Source: Rhizocola hellebori (lineage in GTDB: Bacteria > Actinomycetota > Actinomycetes > Mycobacteriales > Micromonosporaceae). Taken from it: DNA of 64,000 nucleotides. The notes under the pieces are model-generated. The model searched no databases. It worked only from the letters and a program-made list of their open reading frames with translations, and was not told the DNA's origin. Position numbers and translations under genes: made by a program. Positions 35,423 to 46,412 of this stretch are shown piece after piece (positions within the stretch are counted from its first letter, which is position 1; each line of letters begins with the position of its first letter). Where the stretch lies: positions 1-64,000 of the forward strand of contig NZ_BONY01000016.1 of NCBI RefSeq assembly GCF_016862955.1, written 5' to 3'.

Positions 35423-36186
35423 GTGGCGTATCTGACGCGTTTGGCAAGGGGCGGCCCGCGTTGGTGGGGTATCTGCCCGCCGGGTACCCGACGGTGGCAA
35501 TGGCACAGCAGGCGATCCTCGCCATGATCGAGGCCGGGGTGGATCTGGTCGAGCTGGGCCTGCCCTACTCCGATCCGGTGATCGATGGTCCGGTCATCCA
35601 GCGCGCCACGGAGCAGGCGCTGGCCGGTGGGGTCAGGATCCGCGACGTCTTCGCGACCGTGTCGGCCACCGCCGGGCACGGCGTGCCGATCATGGTGATG
35701 ACCTACTGGAACCCGGTGGAACGCTACGGTGTCAACGCTTTCGCCCGTGACCTCGCCGCCGCAGGAGGGGCCGGGCTGATCACGCCCGACCTGATCCCCG
35801 ACGAGGCCGATGAGTGGCTGGCCGCCTCCGACGAGCACAAGCTGGACCGGACCTTCCTGGTGTCGCCCTCCTCGACCGACGACCGGATCGCGATGACCGC
35901 CGCCAGCACCCGCGGATTCCTTTACGCCACAGCGGTTATGGGCGTCACCGGTGCGCGCGAGCATACCTCGTCGGCCGCACCCGTTCTGGTCGCACGGGCG
36001 CGCGCCAAGACGGATCTGCCGATCGGGGTCGGCCTCGGCGTACGCAATGGCGCTCAGGCGGCCGAGGTGGGCTCGTACGCCGACGGCGTCATCGTCGGCA
36101 GCGCTTTGGTCAGCGCGCTGGGCGAGCACGGGGTGGATGGGGTTAAGCGCTTGACTGAGGAGCTTCGGTCGGGTCTGCTCCTCTGA
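35419..36186 (+). CDS. trpA: Tryptophan synthase alpha chain
   Basis: Cleaves indole-glycerol phosphate to indole, which is channelled to TrpB. The 255 aa TIM barrel holds [19 protein letters not shown] with the catalytic Glu and Asp, and the usual [11 protein letters not shown] and GVGLGVRNG phosphate-site segments. It is slightly unusual in that residues around 175-180 ([14 protein letters not shown]) read TAVMG where the common form is VSRAG-like. The next gene starts at its last stop base. Confidence 0.95.
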   Translation: MSGVSDAFGKGRPALVGYLPAGYPTVAMAQQAILAMIEAGVDLVELGLPYSDPVIDGPVIQRATEQALAGGVRIRDVFATVSATAGHGVPIMVMTYWNPVERYGVNAFARDLAAAGGAGLITPDLIPDEADEWLAASDEHKLDRTFLVSPSSTDDRIAMTAASTRGFLYATAVMGVTGAREHTSSAAPVLVARARAKTDLPIGVGLGVRNGAQAAEVGSYADGVIVGSALVSALGEHGVDGVKRLTEELRSGLLL

Positions 36187-36893
36187 TGGATCGCTGGGTC
36201 GACTTCGCCGGGCTGTTCAACTTCCGCGACGTCGCGATGCTCACCGGGCGGCCTGGTGTGCTTTATCGCAGCGACGCGCTGTGCAGCCTGGTGGAGCAGG
36301 ACAGGCCGCGCTATGAGTCGCTTGGTGTGCACACCGTCATCGACCTGCGCCGCCCCGAGGAGATTGAAGGCCAGGGCCGGGCGCCGCAGTGGGCCTGCCA
36401 GGTCTGGCACAACGTGACCTTGCACGAAGAGGTGTGGCCGGTCGGGGAGTGCGAAACCGAGGACGCGGTGTCGGCCTACCTGGCCGGCGTCTACCTGGGC
36501 ATGCATGCCGCCGATGTGGTGAAGGTGCTGCGCATCCTCGCGCAGGAGGCCACCGGCCCGGCCGTGCTGCACTGCGCCGGTGGGCGTGACCGCACCGGAG
36601 TGGTGGTGGCCCTGCTGCTCAGCCTGGTCGGGGTGGGCGACGCCGAGATCGCCGCCGACTACGCGGAGACGGAAAAGTTCACGCTGCGGTGGCTGCAGTG
36701 GCACCACGAGACCACCGGCGAAACCGTGCAACTGCCCCCGAACATCCGTTACACACCGCCGGAGGCGATCCTCGGCTACCTGGGTCAGCTGCGTGAACTG
36801 CATGGATCAGTGCAGGATTATCTGATGAAAGCCGGGCTCGACACGGCGGTCATCGAGGCCCTGCGGGCGCGGATGGCACCGGCTGCGCTATGA
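36186..36893 (+). CDS. Protein tyrosine phosphatase of the PtpB-like family
   Basis: A 235 aa phosphatase. The N-terminal FNFRDVA, the arginine-rich VLYRSDAL and IDLRRPEEIEG, and the P-loop VLHCAGGRDRTGVV (C-x5-R with a following Thr-Gly) are the marks of the bacterial tyrosine/phosphoinositide-type family. The catalytic Cys and Arg are present. ATG 36186 overlaps the trpA stop, and the following kinase-fold gene overlaps by four bases, so it is translated with the trp genes. Physiological substrate unknown. Confidence 0.9.
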   Translation: MDRWVDFAGLFNFRDVAMLTGRPGVLYRSDALCSLVEQDRPRYESLGVHTVIDLRRPEEIEGQGRAPQWACQVWHNVTLHEEVWPVGECETEDAVSAYLAGVYLGMHAADVVKVLRILAQEATGPAVLHCAGGRDRTGVVVALLLSLVGVGDAEIAADYAETEKFTLRWLQWHHETTGETVQLPPNIRYTPPEAILGYLGQLRELHGSVQDYLMKAGLDTAVIEALRARMAPAAL

Positions 36894-37663
36894 GGAAGCT
36901 GCCGTTCGACCTCACCGACAGGTTCGCCGATTGGCGTCACCACGTCGTGTGGTCATTCGACTCCGATGCGCCAACCTACCTGTTCGAGCGTGCGGGGCAG
37001 CGGCGGTATGTCAAGGTCGGCCCGGCCGGACGCAGCATCCCCGATGAGGCTCAGCGCCTGCGCTGGGCGGCGGCTTGGCTGCCCGTGCCGGAAGTGGTCG
37101 AGTACGGCAGCGACGGCGACAGCGACTGGCTGATGACCCTGCCCCTGCCCGGGGTCGACGCCACCGCTCACGCGTGGGCCACCGAGGATCCGCGCCGCCT
37201 GGTCATCGCGCTGGCCGAAGGGCTGCGCGCGTTTCACGAGGCTGTCCCGGTAAGCGAATGCCCGTTCGATTTCACCGCGCCCACGGCCTTGGCCCAGGCG
37301 CGGGCCCGCGTCGCGGCCGGTCTGGTCGACCCGGCCCGCGACTTTCATCCCGAGCACGCCGGGCTGACCGCGGAGGCGGCCGTGCAGCGGCTGCTGGCCA
37401 CCGCGCCGCCGCTCGGGCGCGAGGTGGTGTGCCATGGCGACTATTGCCTGCCGAATGTGTTCCTCGCCGAGGGGCGGGTGTCGGGCTATCTTGATCTTGG
37501 TCGGGTGGCGATCGCGGATCCGTGGTGGGATCTCGCGGTCGGGTCGTGGAGCTGCGAGTGGAATCTTGGCACTGGATTCGGTGCGCTGTTCCTCAGCGGG
37601 TACGGGGCGTCCATCGATGAAGAGCGGCTCGCCTGGTACCGGCTTCTCTACGACCTATCATGA
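36890..37663 (+). CDS. APH-family phosphotransferase (aminoglycoside-kinase-like)
   Basis: A 257 aa protein of the APH(3')/choline kinase fold. The N-lobe has YLFERAGQRRYVKVGPAG with a likely ATP Lys. The C-lobe has the catalytic loop CHGDYCLPNVFL (H-G-D-x4-N type) and the metal loop GYLDLGRVAIADPWWDLA. Such proteins phosphorylate aminoglycosides or small metabolites; the trp-operon location argues for a housekeeping substrate, but this is not shown. Start ATG 36890 overlaps the phosphatase stop (ATGA). Confidence 0.88.
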   Translation: MRKLPFDLTDRFADWRHHVVWSFDSDAPTYLFERAGQRRYVKVGPAGRSIPDEAQRLRWAAAWLPVPEVVEYGSDGDSDWLMTLPLPGVDATAHAWATEDPRRLVIALAEGLRAFHEAVPVSECPFDFTAPTALAQARARVAAGLVDPARDFHPEHAGLTAEAAVQRLLATAPPLGREVVCHGDYCLPNVFLAEGRVSGYLDLGRVAIADPWWDLAVGSWSCEWNLGTGFGALFLSGYGASIDEERLAWYRLLYDLS

Positions 37664-37717
37664 TCCATCAGTGTCCAGGACTGGTGTTTTCGCTGTGGGA
37701 CGGTAGTGTTCGCACCC

Positions 37718-38890
37718 GTGACACTCGCGAGCATTCCCAGCCCCTCAACGGCGGTATGGCATCTGGATCTTGGTTTTGTGACCATCCCGTTGCGGGCATA
37801 TGCGCTATGCATCATCGCGGGCATCGTGGTCGCCTGCATCGTGACCGACCGTCGGATGCGAAGCCGCGGCGCCCCGCCGTGGGCCGTCCTCGACATCGCC
37901 ATGTGGGCCGTGCCGTTCGGCATCATCGGCGCCCGGATCTATCACGTGATCAGCTCACCCGATGACTATTTCGGGCATGGCATGGAGGGCTTCGGCAAGG
38001 CCTTCAAGATCTGGGAGGGTGGCCTCGGCATTTGGGGCGCCGTAGCCGGAGGCGCGGTTGGCGCCTGGCTCGGCTGCCGCCAGCTGGGCATCAAGTTCAC
38101 CTTCGTCGCCGACTGCATCGCCGTGGGTCTTCCCCTGGCGCAGGCGGTCGGGCGGCTGGGCAACTGGTTCAACAACGAGCTCTACGGCGGCCAGACCTCG
38201 GCCCCGTGGGGTCTGCAGGTGCACCAGATGTCCACCGGAGGCCCGGGCGAGCCGCCCGTCGGCCAGGCGCTCGTCGGCCCTGACGGGGAGCCGCTGCTGC
38301 GGGAAGGTCTCTACCACCCCACCTTCCTCTACGAGCTGCTGTGGAACCTTGGCGTGGCCGGGCTGGTCTACTGGCTGGACAAGCGGTTCAAGTTCGGCAA
38401 GGGCCGCGCCTTCGCCGTCTACGTCATGGCTTACACGACTGGGCGGGTGTGGATCGAAGCGATGCGCACCGACCCGGCCGAGGTGATCCTTGGCCAGCGG
38501 ATCAACGTCTGGGTCTCGATCATCGTCTTCGCCGGCGCGCTGGCCTACTTCCTGCTGAAGAAGGGCCCGCAGGAGTTCCTCATCCCGCTGACCGAGGGCA
38601 AGGGCTTCCAGGTCGTGACCGAGGAGGAGTTCCTCGCGTTCCAGGCCGAGGGCGCCCGTCCGGAGGCTTCCGCCGACGCAGTCGCTGACGCGGACGGCCA
38701 AGGGGCTCAGAGCCCACCAGCCGCGGTTGCCGACGATGTCGCCGCGGCACCGGCACCTTCGGCCAACGGATCCGAGGCTGATGTGGCCAAGGCGGAAGCC
38801 GACGCGGCACGGGCCGACGATGCCGATGCTGATGCCAAGGACACCACGGTGTCCGAAGAGAAGGACCCGAGCACGGCAAGCAAGGATTGA
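37718..38890 (+). CDS. lgt: Prolipoprotein diacylglyceryl transferase
   Basis: Membrane enzyme transferring diacylglycerol to the lipobox Cys of prelipoproteins. About seven helices are present, with the Lgt signature GRLGNWFNNELYGG and the FGIIGARIYHV loop holding the essential residues. At 390 aa it is longer than E. coli Lgt because of a ~80-residue C-terminal Ala/Asp/Glu-rich tail (from about 310, e.g. ADDADADAKDTTVSEE), common in actinobacterial Lgt. GTG 37718 follows TAGTGT by eight bases (leaderless layout). The order trpA..lgt is typical of actinobacteria. Confidence 0.94.
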   Translation: MTLASIPSPSTAVWHLDLGFVTIPLRAYALCIIAGIVVACIVTDRRMRSRGAPPWAVLDIAMWAVPFGIIGARIYHVISSPDDYFGHGMEGFGKAFKIWEGGLGIWGAVAGGAVGAWLGCRQLGIKFTFVADCIAVGLPLAQAVGRLGNWFNNELYGGQTSAPWGLQVHQMSTGGPGEPPVGQALVGPDGEPLLREGLYHPTFLYELLWNLGVAGLVYWLDKRFKFGKGRAFAVYVMAYTTGRVWIEAMRTDPAEVILGQRINVWVSIIVFAGALAYFLLKKGPQEFLIPLTEGKGFQVVTEEEFLAFQAEGARPEASADAVADADGQGAQSPPAAVADDVAAAPAPSANGSEADVAKAEADAARADDADADAKDTTVSEEKDPSTASKD

Positions 38891-38895
38891 CGTCG

Positions 38896-40083
38896 ATGTA
38901 CAGCGCGGTGGTGGTGGGAGCCGGCGTTGGCGGCCTGGCCGCCGCCGGGGCGCTTGCGCGCGCCGGTTGGCAGGTCACCCTCCTGGAAAGGGCCGACCGC
39001 CTCCGCGCTGACCCGGCAGCTCTGCTGCTGTGGCCCAACGCCCTGGCCGCCTTGCGCTCATTGGGCCTGGGCGGCGGGCTGGGCGAGATTTCGACTGAGG
39101 TTCCGGCCGGCGGCATCCGCCGGCCGGACGGTCAATGGCTTTCCCGGGCGAGCGCCACGGCCTGCGCCATGGTGGTGCACGCCGAAGACCTTCACGACAC
39201 GCTCATCGCCGGGCTGGGTCAGCGCATCGACATCCAGACCGGCATTCACATCAAGACCGTGCACAACCGGCCCGGTGAGCGCCCGGCGGTCGGCGACAGC
39301 CGGGGCAACTCCTGGGACGCCGACCTGATTGTGGCGGCCGACGGCGCTGACAGCTTCATCCGTTCCCGGCTCGCGCCGCAGTCGATCGCGGTCAGCTCCG
39401 GCTATGCCGCGTGGCGGGCGGTCATTCCTTGGTACAGGGCCCCGAAGCTTGCTGACGACTCGATGCTCATTGGCGAAACCATTGGCGGTGGGTACAGGTT
39501 CCAAGCCGCCTCATTGGGCAACCGGGGCAGCTCGGGTGCGTCGAGCCGGGGCGGAATCTATTGGACGGCAACGGTTGCCGGTGCCGCCCGGCCGGAAGCG
39601 CCGGCGACCCAGCTGACGCTGCTTCGCCGCTGGTTCGCTGGATGGCATGCCCCCATTGGGGATCTGCTCGCCGCCACCGAGCCCGACGATCTGTCCCAAC
39701 AGGACGGAAGGCAGCTGCGCCCGATTCCCCACGAGCTCGCTTTCCCTTGCGGTGTAGGCGGTTTCGTGCTGATCGGTGACGCCGCGCACGCCATGCCGCA
39801 TCATCTGACGCAGGGCGCGGGTCTGGCCCTGGAGGACGCGGCGACGTTGCGCGCCATGGTGGGCAGCGGCGGGGCGACCCTCGACGCGGCGATCGCGGCC
39901 TACTCGGCGCATCGCCGCCCGCGCATCGCCCAGGTGGTACGCCAAACCCAGCGGGTCGGCGCGATCCTGGCTCCGCGAGGCGCTTTGCTCACGCGTGCCC
40001 GCGAACGCGCCTTCGGCGCTCTGGCCCCTCGGGTGCTGGACAAGGCGGCCGGGGCGGTCGCCGAGTGGAGCCCACCGATGTGA
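38896..40083 (+). CDS. FAD-dependent aromatic-hydroxylase-like monooxygenase
   Basis: A 395 aa class A flavoprotein monooxygenase. FAD-binding GxGxxG is at the start (VVGAGVGGLAAAGALARAGW), the DG motif reads VAADGADSFIRSRL, and the GD motif reads LIGDAAHAMPHHLTQGAG. Substrate unknown; relatives act on aromatics such as salicylate or on antibiotics. ATG 38896 behind AAGGA is chosen; TTG 38887, which overlaps the lgt stop, is an alternative. Confidence 0.9.
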   Translation: MYSAVVVGAGVGGLAAAGALARAGWQVTLLERADRLRADPAALLLWPNALAALRSLGLGGGLGEISTEVPAGGIRRPDGQWLSRASATACAMVVHAEDLHDTLIAGLGQRIDIQTGIHIKTVHNRPGERPAVGDSRGNSWDADLIVAADGADSFIRSRLAPQSIAVSSGYAAWRAVIPWYRAPKLADDSMLIGETIGGGYRFQAASLGNRGSSGASSRGGIYWTATVAGAARPEAPATQLTLLRRWFAGWHAPIGDLLAATEPDDLSQQDGRQLRPIPHELAFPCGVGGFVLIGDAAHAMPHHLTQGAGLALEDAATLRAMVGSGGATLDAAIAAYSAHRRPRIAQVVRQTQRVGAILAPRGALLTRARERAFGALAPRVLDKAAGAVAEWSPPM

Positions 40084-40127
40084 TTGCCCGGCACCATCCG
40101 GTTTGGAGGTTGACCGATTGGGGCATC

Positions 40128-40310
40128 ATGGCGGGCGTGGGAATCATATTTCGCCGTACGTGGAAGCTGGGACCGTTGCGCCTGAATTTCACCCAGGGCG
40201 GGTTCTCGTCCTGGAGCTTGAAAATCGGCCGATGGTCGTGGAATTCGAGGGCCCGCGCGCACCGGGTCGATCTGCCGGGACCGTTCTCCTGGAAGCAGGA
40301 CAAGCGCTAA
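40128..40310 (+). CDS. DUF4236-like small protein
   Basis: A 60 aa basic, Trp-rich protein (GIIFRRTWKLGPLRLNFTQ, FSSWSLKIGRWSWNSRARAH, VDLPGPFSWKQDKR). The phrase 'G.ig..R.n.s..G.s.s...G' resembles DUF4236 and a group of short actinobacterial proteins of unknown function. ATG 40128 has little ribosome-site support; GTG 40137 also fits. It lies between the monooxygenase and gltB. Confidence 0.65.
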   Translation: MAGVGIIFRRTWKLGPLRLNFTQGGFSSWSLKIGRWSWNSRARAHRVDLPGPFSWKQDKR

Positions 40311-40450
40311 ATCCCATATAGTGGAAATGTGATCAATCTCTTTCCGCTGGCGGCACCGGGTCTTTAACGTAGACTCAACAAACCGCCCACTCCAGGCGGC
40401 CCCAGGGCCGACGTCGTCCCGAACCCCCACGTGACGACTGAGGAGGCCCG

Positions 40451-43400
40451 GTGCGCTCCCTTTACGACCCGGCATTTGAGCACGACTCCTGCGGCGTCGC
40501 CTTCGTCGCCGACGTCGCGGGCCGTCGCTCCCACGATGTGGTTGCCAAAGGCCTGTCCGCGCTGTGCCGGCTCGACCACCGCGGGGCGAGGGGCGCAGAG
40601 CCCAACACCGGTGACGGCGCGGGAATCATGCTGCAGATCCCGGACGAGTTCCTGCGCGAGGTGGTCGACTTCGAGTTGCCCCCGCCCGGCGCTTACGCGA
40701 CAGGCCTGGTGTTCCTGCCCACCAATGGGGCCGATGAGGCCCGTGCGATCACTGTGTTGGAAAAGTATGCGCTGGTTGAGGGGGCCCAGATCGAGGGCTG
40801 GCGCGACGTTCCGGTCGACCCCGAAGGGCTGGGCGAAACCGCCGAGCAGGCCCGCCCGCGCATCCGGCAGGTGTTTCTGAGCGCCAACCGTCTCGACTCC
40901 GGCGAGCCGTTGTCGGGCCTGGAGCTGGAACGGGTGGCGTTCGCCGTGCGTAAACAGGCCGAGCGCGAGACCAGCGAGCGCGGTGTGGCCGCCTATTTTC
41001 CGTCGCTGTCCGGCCGAACGCTCATCTACAAGGGCATGCTCACCCCGGACCAGCTCGTCACCTTCTTCCCCGACCTGAGTGACGAGCGGATGGTCAGCGC
41101 GATCGCGCTGGTGCATTCCCGTTTCTCCACCAACACGTTCCCCAGCTGGCCGCTGGCCCACCCGTATAGGTTCATCGCCCACAACGGGGAGATCAATACG
41201 GTGCGCGGCAACGTGAACTGGATGCGCGCTCGGGAGGCCCTGTTGGCCAGCCCGCTGATTCCGGGTCACCTGCGCCGCCTGTTCCCGATCTGCACCCCGG
41301 GCGCGTCCGACTCGGCCAACTTCGACGAGGTGCTCGAGCTGTTGCATCTGAGCGGGCGCAGCCTGCCACATGCGATGCTGATGATGATTCCCGAGGCGTG
41401 GGAGAACGACCCCATGATGGACCCCGCGAAGCGGGCGTTCTACCAGTTCCACGCCAGTCTCATGGAGCCGTGGGACGGGCCTGCGAGCGTGGCCTTCAGC
41501 GACGGCACGCTCGTCGGCGCGATGCTCGACCGCAACGGCTTGCGCCCGGGCCGATGGTGGCGCACCCGCGACGGGCTGGTGGTGCTGGGCAGCGAGGCGG
41601 GCACGCTCGACCTCGATCCGGCCACGGTGGTGGCCAAGGGCCGGCTGGAGCCGGGCAAGATGTTCCTCGTCGACACCGCTGCGCAGCGGGTCATCGAGGA
41701 CGACGAAATCAAGCGGGAGCTGGCCTCGGCCGCCCCGTACCAGGACTGGCTGCACGGCGGCCTCATGCATCTGGAGGGTCTGCCCGAGCGGGCGCATCTG
41801 GTCTATACCCACGACTCGGTGCAGCGGCGGCAGCAAACCTTCGGCTACACCGAGGAAGAGCTCAAGCTGTTGCTCGCCCCGATGGCGCGCACCGGGACGG
41901 AGCCGTTGGGCTCCATGGGCACGGACACGCCCATCTCCCCGCTGTCGACCAAGCCGCGCCTGCTCTACGACTACTTCCACCAGATTTTCGCGCAGGTCAC
42001 CAACCCGCCGCTGGACGCCATCCGCGAAGAAATGGTGACCAGCCTGGCAATAACCATCGGTCCCGAGGGCAACCTGCTCGATCCGAGCGCGGCCAGCTGC
42101 CGCCAGATCGTGTTGCCCTATCCCATCATCGACAACGATGATCTGGCCAAGGTGTTGTCCATCAACGATGACGGCGACATGCCCGGCTTCAAAGCTGTCC
42201 GGGTCTCCGGGCTGTATCCGTTGCGCGACGGGGCCAAGGGGCTCAAGGGCCGGCTGGTCGAGATCTGCCGCCACGTCTCGGAGGCCATCGAGGACGGGGT
42301 GCGCATCCTGGTGCTTTCCGACCGCGACAGCACCGTCGATCTGGCGCCGATCCCGTCGCTGCTGCTGACCGCTGCGGTGCATCAGCATCTGGTAAGGGAG
42401 CAGACCCGCACCCAGGTCGCGCTGATTGTCGAGTCGGGCGACTGCCGTGAGGTTCACCACGCGGCGGTGCTGATCGGCTACGGAGCCGCTGCGGTGAACC
42501 CCTATCTGGCCCTGGAAAGCGTCGAGGACCTCATCGCCACCGGCGCCCTGACCGGGATCACGCCGCAGAAGGCCACCCACCACGTGGTCAAGGGCCTGGG
42601 TAAGGGAATCCAGAAGGTGATGTCGAAGATGGGCATCTCCACGGTCTCCTCCTATTGCGGCGCACAGGTTTTCGAGGCGGTCGGGCTGTCGTCGAAACTG
42701 GTCGCGCGCTATTTCACCGGTACGTCGTCACGCATCGAGGGCATCTCGCTGAACGAGATCAACGCCGAGGTGGCCGCCCGTCATGCGGTGGCCTACCCGC
42801 TCAACCCGGCCGAGCAGACCCACCGCCGCCTCGAGGTGGGCGGGGAATGGCAGTGGCGCCGCGAGGGCGAGGTGCACCTGTTCAACCCGGAAACCGTGTT
42901 CCTGCTTCAGCACGCGACGCGCTCAGGCCAGTTCGAAGTGTTCGAGCGCTACACCACTCAGGTCGACGCGCTGGCGGCCAAGGCCGGTTCCCTGCGCGGG
43001 CTGCTCGCCTTCAAGCCCACCAAGGCAATTCCGGTTGACGAGGTGGAGCCGGCCAGCGAAATCGTCAAGCGCTTCGCCACCGGCGCGATGTCCTACGGCT
43101 CGATCTCGGCCGAGGCGCACGAAACCCTGGCCATCGCGATGAACCGGCTGGGCGGCAAATCGAACACCGGCGAGGGCGGCGAGGACAGCGACCGCCTGCA
43201 CGACCCGCTGCGCCGTTCCGCCGTCAAGCAGGTGGCCAGCGGCCGGTTCGGTGTCACCACCGAATATCTGGTCCACGCGGACGACATTCAGATCAAGATG
43301 GCGCAAGGGGCCAAGCCTGGCGAGGGCGGGCAGCTGCCCGGAAACAAGGTGTGGCCGTGGATCGCCAAGACCCGCTACGCCACGCCGGGGGTGGGCCTGA

Positions 43401-44968
43401 TCTCGCCCCCGCCGCATCACGACATCTATTCCATCGAGGATCTGGCGCAGCTCGTCTTCGACGTCAAGTGTGTCAACCCGTCAGCGCGAGTCCACGTCAA
43501 ACTCGTTTCAGAGGTGGGCGTCGGCACGGTGGCGGCCGGTGTCGCCAAGCTCAAAGCCGATGTCATCCTTATCTCCGGCCATGATGGGGGTACCGGGGCC
43601 AGCCCGCTCAATTCCCTCAAGCACGCCGGAACCCCGTGGGAGCTGGGCCTGGCCGAGACGCAGCAAACGTTGCTGCTCAACGGTTTGCGGGATCGGGTCA
43701 CCGTTCAGGTGGACGGCCAGCTCAAGACGGGCCGCGACGTGCTCATCGCCGCTCTGCTCGGCGCGGAGGAGTTCGGCTTCGCCACCGCCCCGCTCATCGT
43801 CGCCGGCTGCGTGATGATGCGGGTCTGTCATCTGGACACCTGCCCGGTGGGTGTAGCCACCCAGAATCCGGTGCTGCGTGAGCGTTTCACTGGCAAGCCG
43901 GAGTTCGTCGAGAACTTCTTCCTGTTCCTGGCCGAGCAGGTGCGCCAGGGCTTGGCGCAGCTGGGTTTGCGGACCCTTGACGAGGCGGTCGGCCGGGCCG
44001 ACCTGCTCGACGTGGCACCGGCCAACGAGCATTGGAAGGCGCACGGGCTGGATCTGACCCCGGTGCTCGCGATGCCCGAGTCGCCCTACGAGGGCGGCCG
44101 GCGCAGGCTGCGCGATCAGGACCACCGCCTGGCCGAGGCATTCGACCAGCAGCTGCTCGGCCTGCTGACCGGTGATCCGGCCCGCGCCTGGCTGCCGGTG
44201 CGCAACGTGCATCGCAGCGTGGGCGCAATGCTCGGCGGCGAGCTGGTGCGCCGCTTCGGCACCCTGCCGCAGGACACCATTGACATCACGCTGACCGGCA
44301 CGGCCGGGCAGTCGTTCGGGGCGTTCCTGCCGCAGGGCATCACGCTGCGCCTGTTCGGTGACGCCAACGACTATCTGGGCAAGGGCCTTTCCGGCGGGCG
44401 CCTGATCGTGCGCCCCGACCTGCAAAGCGAATTCGCCGCCGAGGACAACATCATCGCCGGAAACACCTTGCTCTATGGCGCGACCGGCGGCGAGGCATTC
44501 CTGCGCGGCCGGGCCGGGCAGCGCTTCGCCGTGCGCAACTCCGGCGCCACCGCGGTGGTCGAGGGGGTGGGCGACCACGGCTGCGAGTACATGACCGGCG
44601 GCACGGTGCTGGTGCTCGGGCCTACCGGGCGCAACTTCGCGGCCGGCATGTCGGGCGGCACCGCCTATGTGCTCGACCTGGACCCGCTTCTGGTCAACCG
44701 GGAACTGGTCGACCTGCGCCCGGCCGACGGCGCGGCGGTGGAAGCGCTGGTGCGTAAGCACTTCGCCGAGACCGAGTCGGCTGTGGCCGAAAAGCTGCTC
44801 GCAGACTGGGATCCGGCAAGGTTCACCGCGGTGGTGCCGCGCGACTACCAGCGGGTGATCGAGGTTATTCAGGCCGCCGAAGCCGCCGGCCATGACGTGG
44901 ACAAGGCAGTGATGGCAGAGCTGATGGCTCCTGCCGCGCTAGCGTCACAGGAGGCGGCCCGTGCCTGA
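40451..44968 (+). CDS. gltB: Glutamate synthase (NADPH) large subunit
   Basis: Makes glutamate from 2-oxoglutarate and glutamine-derived ammonia. The 1505 aa protein has the N-terminal class II amidotransferase with the likely catalytic Cys14 in [11 protein letters not shown] after a short propeptide, a central domain, and the FMN domain with [16 protein letters not shown] and [11 protein letters not shown]. It also has the 3Fe-4S Cys segment [19 protein letters not shown] and the C-terminal beta-helix ([28 protein letters not shown]). GAGGAGG precedes GTG 40451. TAGACT at 40370-40375 is a candidate -10 for its promoter. gltD overlaps its end by eight bases. Confidence 0.97.
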   Translation: MRSLYDPAFEHDSCGVAFVADVAGRRSHDVVAKGLSALCRLDHRGARGAEPNTGDGAGIMLQIPDEFLREVVDFELPPPGAYATGLVFLPTNGADEARAITVLEKYALVEGAQIEGWRDVPVDPEGLGETAEQARPRIRQVFLSANRLDSGEPLSGLELERVAFAVRKQAERETSERGVAAYFPSLSGRTLIYKGMLTPDQLVTFFPDLSDERMVSAIALVHSRFSTNTFPSWPLAHPYRFIAHNGEINTVRGNVNWMRAREALLASPLIPGHLRRLFPICTPGASDSANFDEVLELLHLSGRSLPHAMLMMIPEAWENDPMMDPAKRAFYQFHASLMEPWDGPASVAFSDGTLVGAMLDRNGLRPGRWWRTRDGLVVLGSEAGTLDLDPATVVAKGRLEPGKMFLVDTAAQRVIEDDEIKRELASAAPYQDWLHGGLMHLEGLPERAHLVYTHDSVQRRQQTFGYTEEELKLLLAPMARTGTEPLGSMGTDTPISPLSTKPRLLYDYFHQIFAQVTNPPLDAIREEMVTSLAITIGPEGNLLDPSAASCRQIVLPYPIIDNDDLAKVLSINDDGDMPGFKAVRVSGLYPLRDGAKGLKGRLVEICRHVSEAIEDGVRILVLSDRDSTVDLAPIPSLLLTAAVHQHLVREQTRTQVALIVESGDCREVHHAAVLIGYGAAAVNPYLALESVEDLIATGALTGITPQKATHHVVKGLGKGIQKVMSKMGISTVSSYCGAQVFEAVGLSSKLVARYFTGTSSRIEGISLNEINAEVAARHAVAYPLNPAEQTHRRLEVGGEWQWRREGEVHLFNPETVFLLQHATRSGQFEVFERYTTQVDALAAKAGSLRGLLAFKPTKAIPVDEVEPASEIVKRFATGAMSYGSISAEAHETLAIAMNRLGGKSNTGEGGEDSDRLHDPLRRSAVKQVASGRFGVTTEYLVHADDIQIKMAQGAKPGEGGQLPGNKVWPWIAKTRYATPGVGLISPPPHHDIYSIEDLAQLVFDVKCVNPSARVHVKLVSEVGVGTVAAGVAKLKADVILISGHDGGTGASPLNSLKHAGTPWELGLAETQQTLLLNGLRDRVTVQVDGQLKTGRDVLIAALLGAEEFGFATAPLIVAGCVMMRVCHLDTCPVGVATQNPVLRERFTGKPEFVENFFLFLAEQVRQGLAQLGLRTLDEAVGRADLLDVAPANEHWKAHGLDLTPVLAMPESPYEGGRRRLRDQDHRLAEAFDQQLLGLLTGDPARAWLPVRNVHRSVGAMLGGELVRRFGTLPQDTIDITLTGTAGQSFGAFLPQGITLRLFGDANDYLGKGLSGGRLIVRPDLQSEFAAEDNIIAGNTLLYGATGGEAFLRGRAGQRFAVRNSGATAVVEGVGDHGCEYMTGGTVLVLGPTGRNFAAGMSGGTAYVLDLDPLLVNRELVDLRPADGAAVEALVRKHFAETESAVAEKLLADWDPARFTAVVPRDYQRVIEVIQAAEAAGHDVDKAVMAELMAPAALASQEAARA

Positions 44969-46367
44969 CCCGAGCGGTTTTTTGAGGTATGAACGGCAGA
45001 TGCCCGCGCGCCGTCCGGTGCCGGTGCGCATCCAGGACTGGAAAGAGGTCTACCCTTCGGCGTCCGATTCACTGGTGCGGGAACAGGCGACCCGATGCAT
45101 GGACTGCGGAGTGCCGTTCTGCCATGACGGCTGCCCGCTGGGCAACCGCATCCCCGACTGGAACGATCTGGTGCGCACCGGAAACTGGGACTTCGCGCTG
45201 GAGTCGTTGCACGCCACCAACAATTTCCCCGAGTTCACCGGGCGGCTGTGCCCGGCGCCGTGCGAGGCGGCCTGTGTGCTGAGCATCGCCGGTGGGGAAT
45301 CGGTGACCATCAAGCAGATCGAAGTTTCCATCGCCGACCGGTTCGGCTATCAGCCGCAGCCGTCTCCGGCGAAATCGGGCCGCACCGTGGGCATCGTGGG
45401 CTCCGGCCCGGCCGGGCTGGCCGCCGCGCAGCAGCTCGCCCGCGCCGGACATGCGGTGACCGTCTACGAGCGCGACGACGCCATCGGCGGGTTGCTGCGC
45501 TACGGCATCCCCGACTTCAAGCTGGAGAAGGAACACATCGACCGGCGGGTGGCCCAGCTGGAGGCGGAAGGGGTGACGCTGCGCACCGGGGTGAACGTCA
45601 CCGACCTGTCCCAGCTTCAGCACGATGCGATCCTGCTGGCCACCGGCGCGTTGCGCGGCCGCGACGTCACCACGCCGGGCCGGTCGCTGCCCGGCATCCA
45701 TCTGGCGATGGAACACCTGACCCAGTCGAACCGCTTCGTGGCCTTCGGTGAGACGCCCACGATCACCGCGGCCGGAAAGCATGTGCTCATCATCGGCGGC
45801 GGCGACACCGGGGCCGACTGCCTCGGTGTGGCGCACCGGCAGGGCGCGGCCTCGGTGACCCAGCTCGACCGATATCCGTTGCCGCCCTCGGCCCGCGCCG
45901 AGGAGCACGATCCCTGGCCCACCTGGCCGTGGATCCTGCGCAGCTATCCCGCTCACGAGGAGGGCGGCGAGCGCGTCTTCGCGGTCGCGGTGCAGGAGTT
46001 CCTTGGTACCCAGAAAATTGAAGCGGTAAGGCTGACCGATGTCGTGGTCTCCAACCGTGTCGCCACGCCGGTGGCGGGAACGTCGCGGGTGATCCCGGTC
46101 GATCTGGTGCTGCTCGCCATCGGCTTCGCCGGCACCGACCCGCTGGTGGAGCTGACCGCGCAGGGCACTGTCGCGTGCGGCGAGGACTGGCAGACCGCCA
46201 GCCCGGGCGTGTTCGTGGCCGGTGACGCGCATCGCGGCGCTTCGCTGATCGTGTGGGCGATCGCCGAGGGCAGGGCCGCGGCCGCCTCGATTCACGCTTA
46301 CCTCGGTGGCGCGGGTTCGCTGCCCGCCCCGGTGACGCCCTCATCGAGGCCGTTGGTGGCTGCTTGA
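44961..46367 (+). CDS. gltD: Glutamate synthase small subunit
   Basis: FAD/4Fe-4S subunit passing electrons from NADPH to GltB. Residues about 48-60 give the first Cys cluster ([17 protein letters not shown]) and [11 protein letters not shown] the second. Two Rossmann motifs follow: [21 protein letters not shown] (FAD) and [15 protein letters not shown] (NADPH). The C-terminal [24 protein letters not shown] segment closes the flavin site. 468 aa is the normal length. Confidence 0.96.
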   Translation: MPDPSGFLRYERQMPARRPVPVRIQDWKEVYPSASDSLVREQATRCMDCGVPFCHDGCPLGNRIPDWNDLVRTGNWDFALESLHATNNFPEFTGRLCPAPCEAACVLSIAGGESVTIKQIEVSIADRFGYQPQPSPAKSGRTVGIVGSGPAGLAAAQQLARAGHAVTVYERDDAIGGLLRYGIPDFKLEKEHIDRRVAQLEAEGVTLRTGVNVTDLSQLQHDAILLATGALRGRDVTTPGRSLPGIHLAMEHLTQSNRFVAFGETPTITAAGKHVLIIGGGDTGADCLGVAHRQGAASVTQLDRYPLPPSARAEEHDPWPTWPWILRSYPAHEEGGERVFAVAVQEFLGTQKIEAVRLTDVVVSNRVATPVAGTSRVIPVDLVLLAIGFAGTDPLVELTAQGTVACGEDWQTASPGVFVAGDAHRGASLIVWAIAEGRAAAASIHAYLGGAGSLPAPVTPSSRPLVAA

Positions 46368-46412
46368 TCAGTTTTGGCCCGCTGACCTGCACAAAGTCCG
46401 ACAATGTGAGTT

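Noticed and set aside
36890-37663. Acquired aminoglycoside-resistance gene
   Set aside because: The fold matches APH kinases, but it is embedded and coupled in the trp operon with no mobile-element signs, so a metabolic substrate is more likely.
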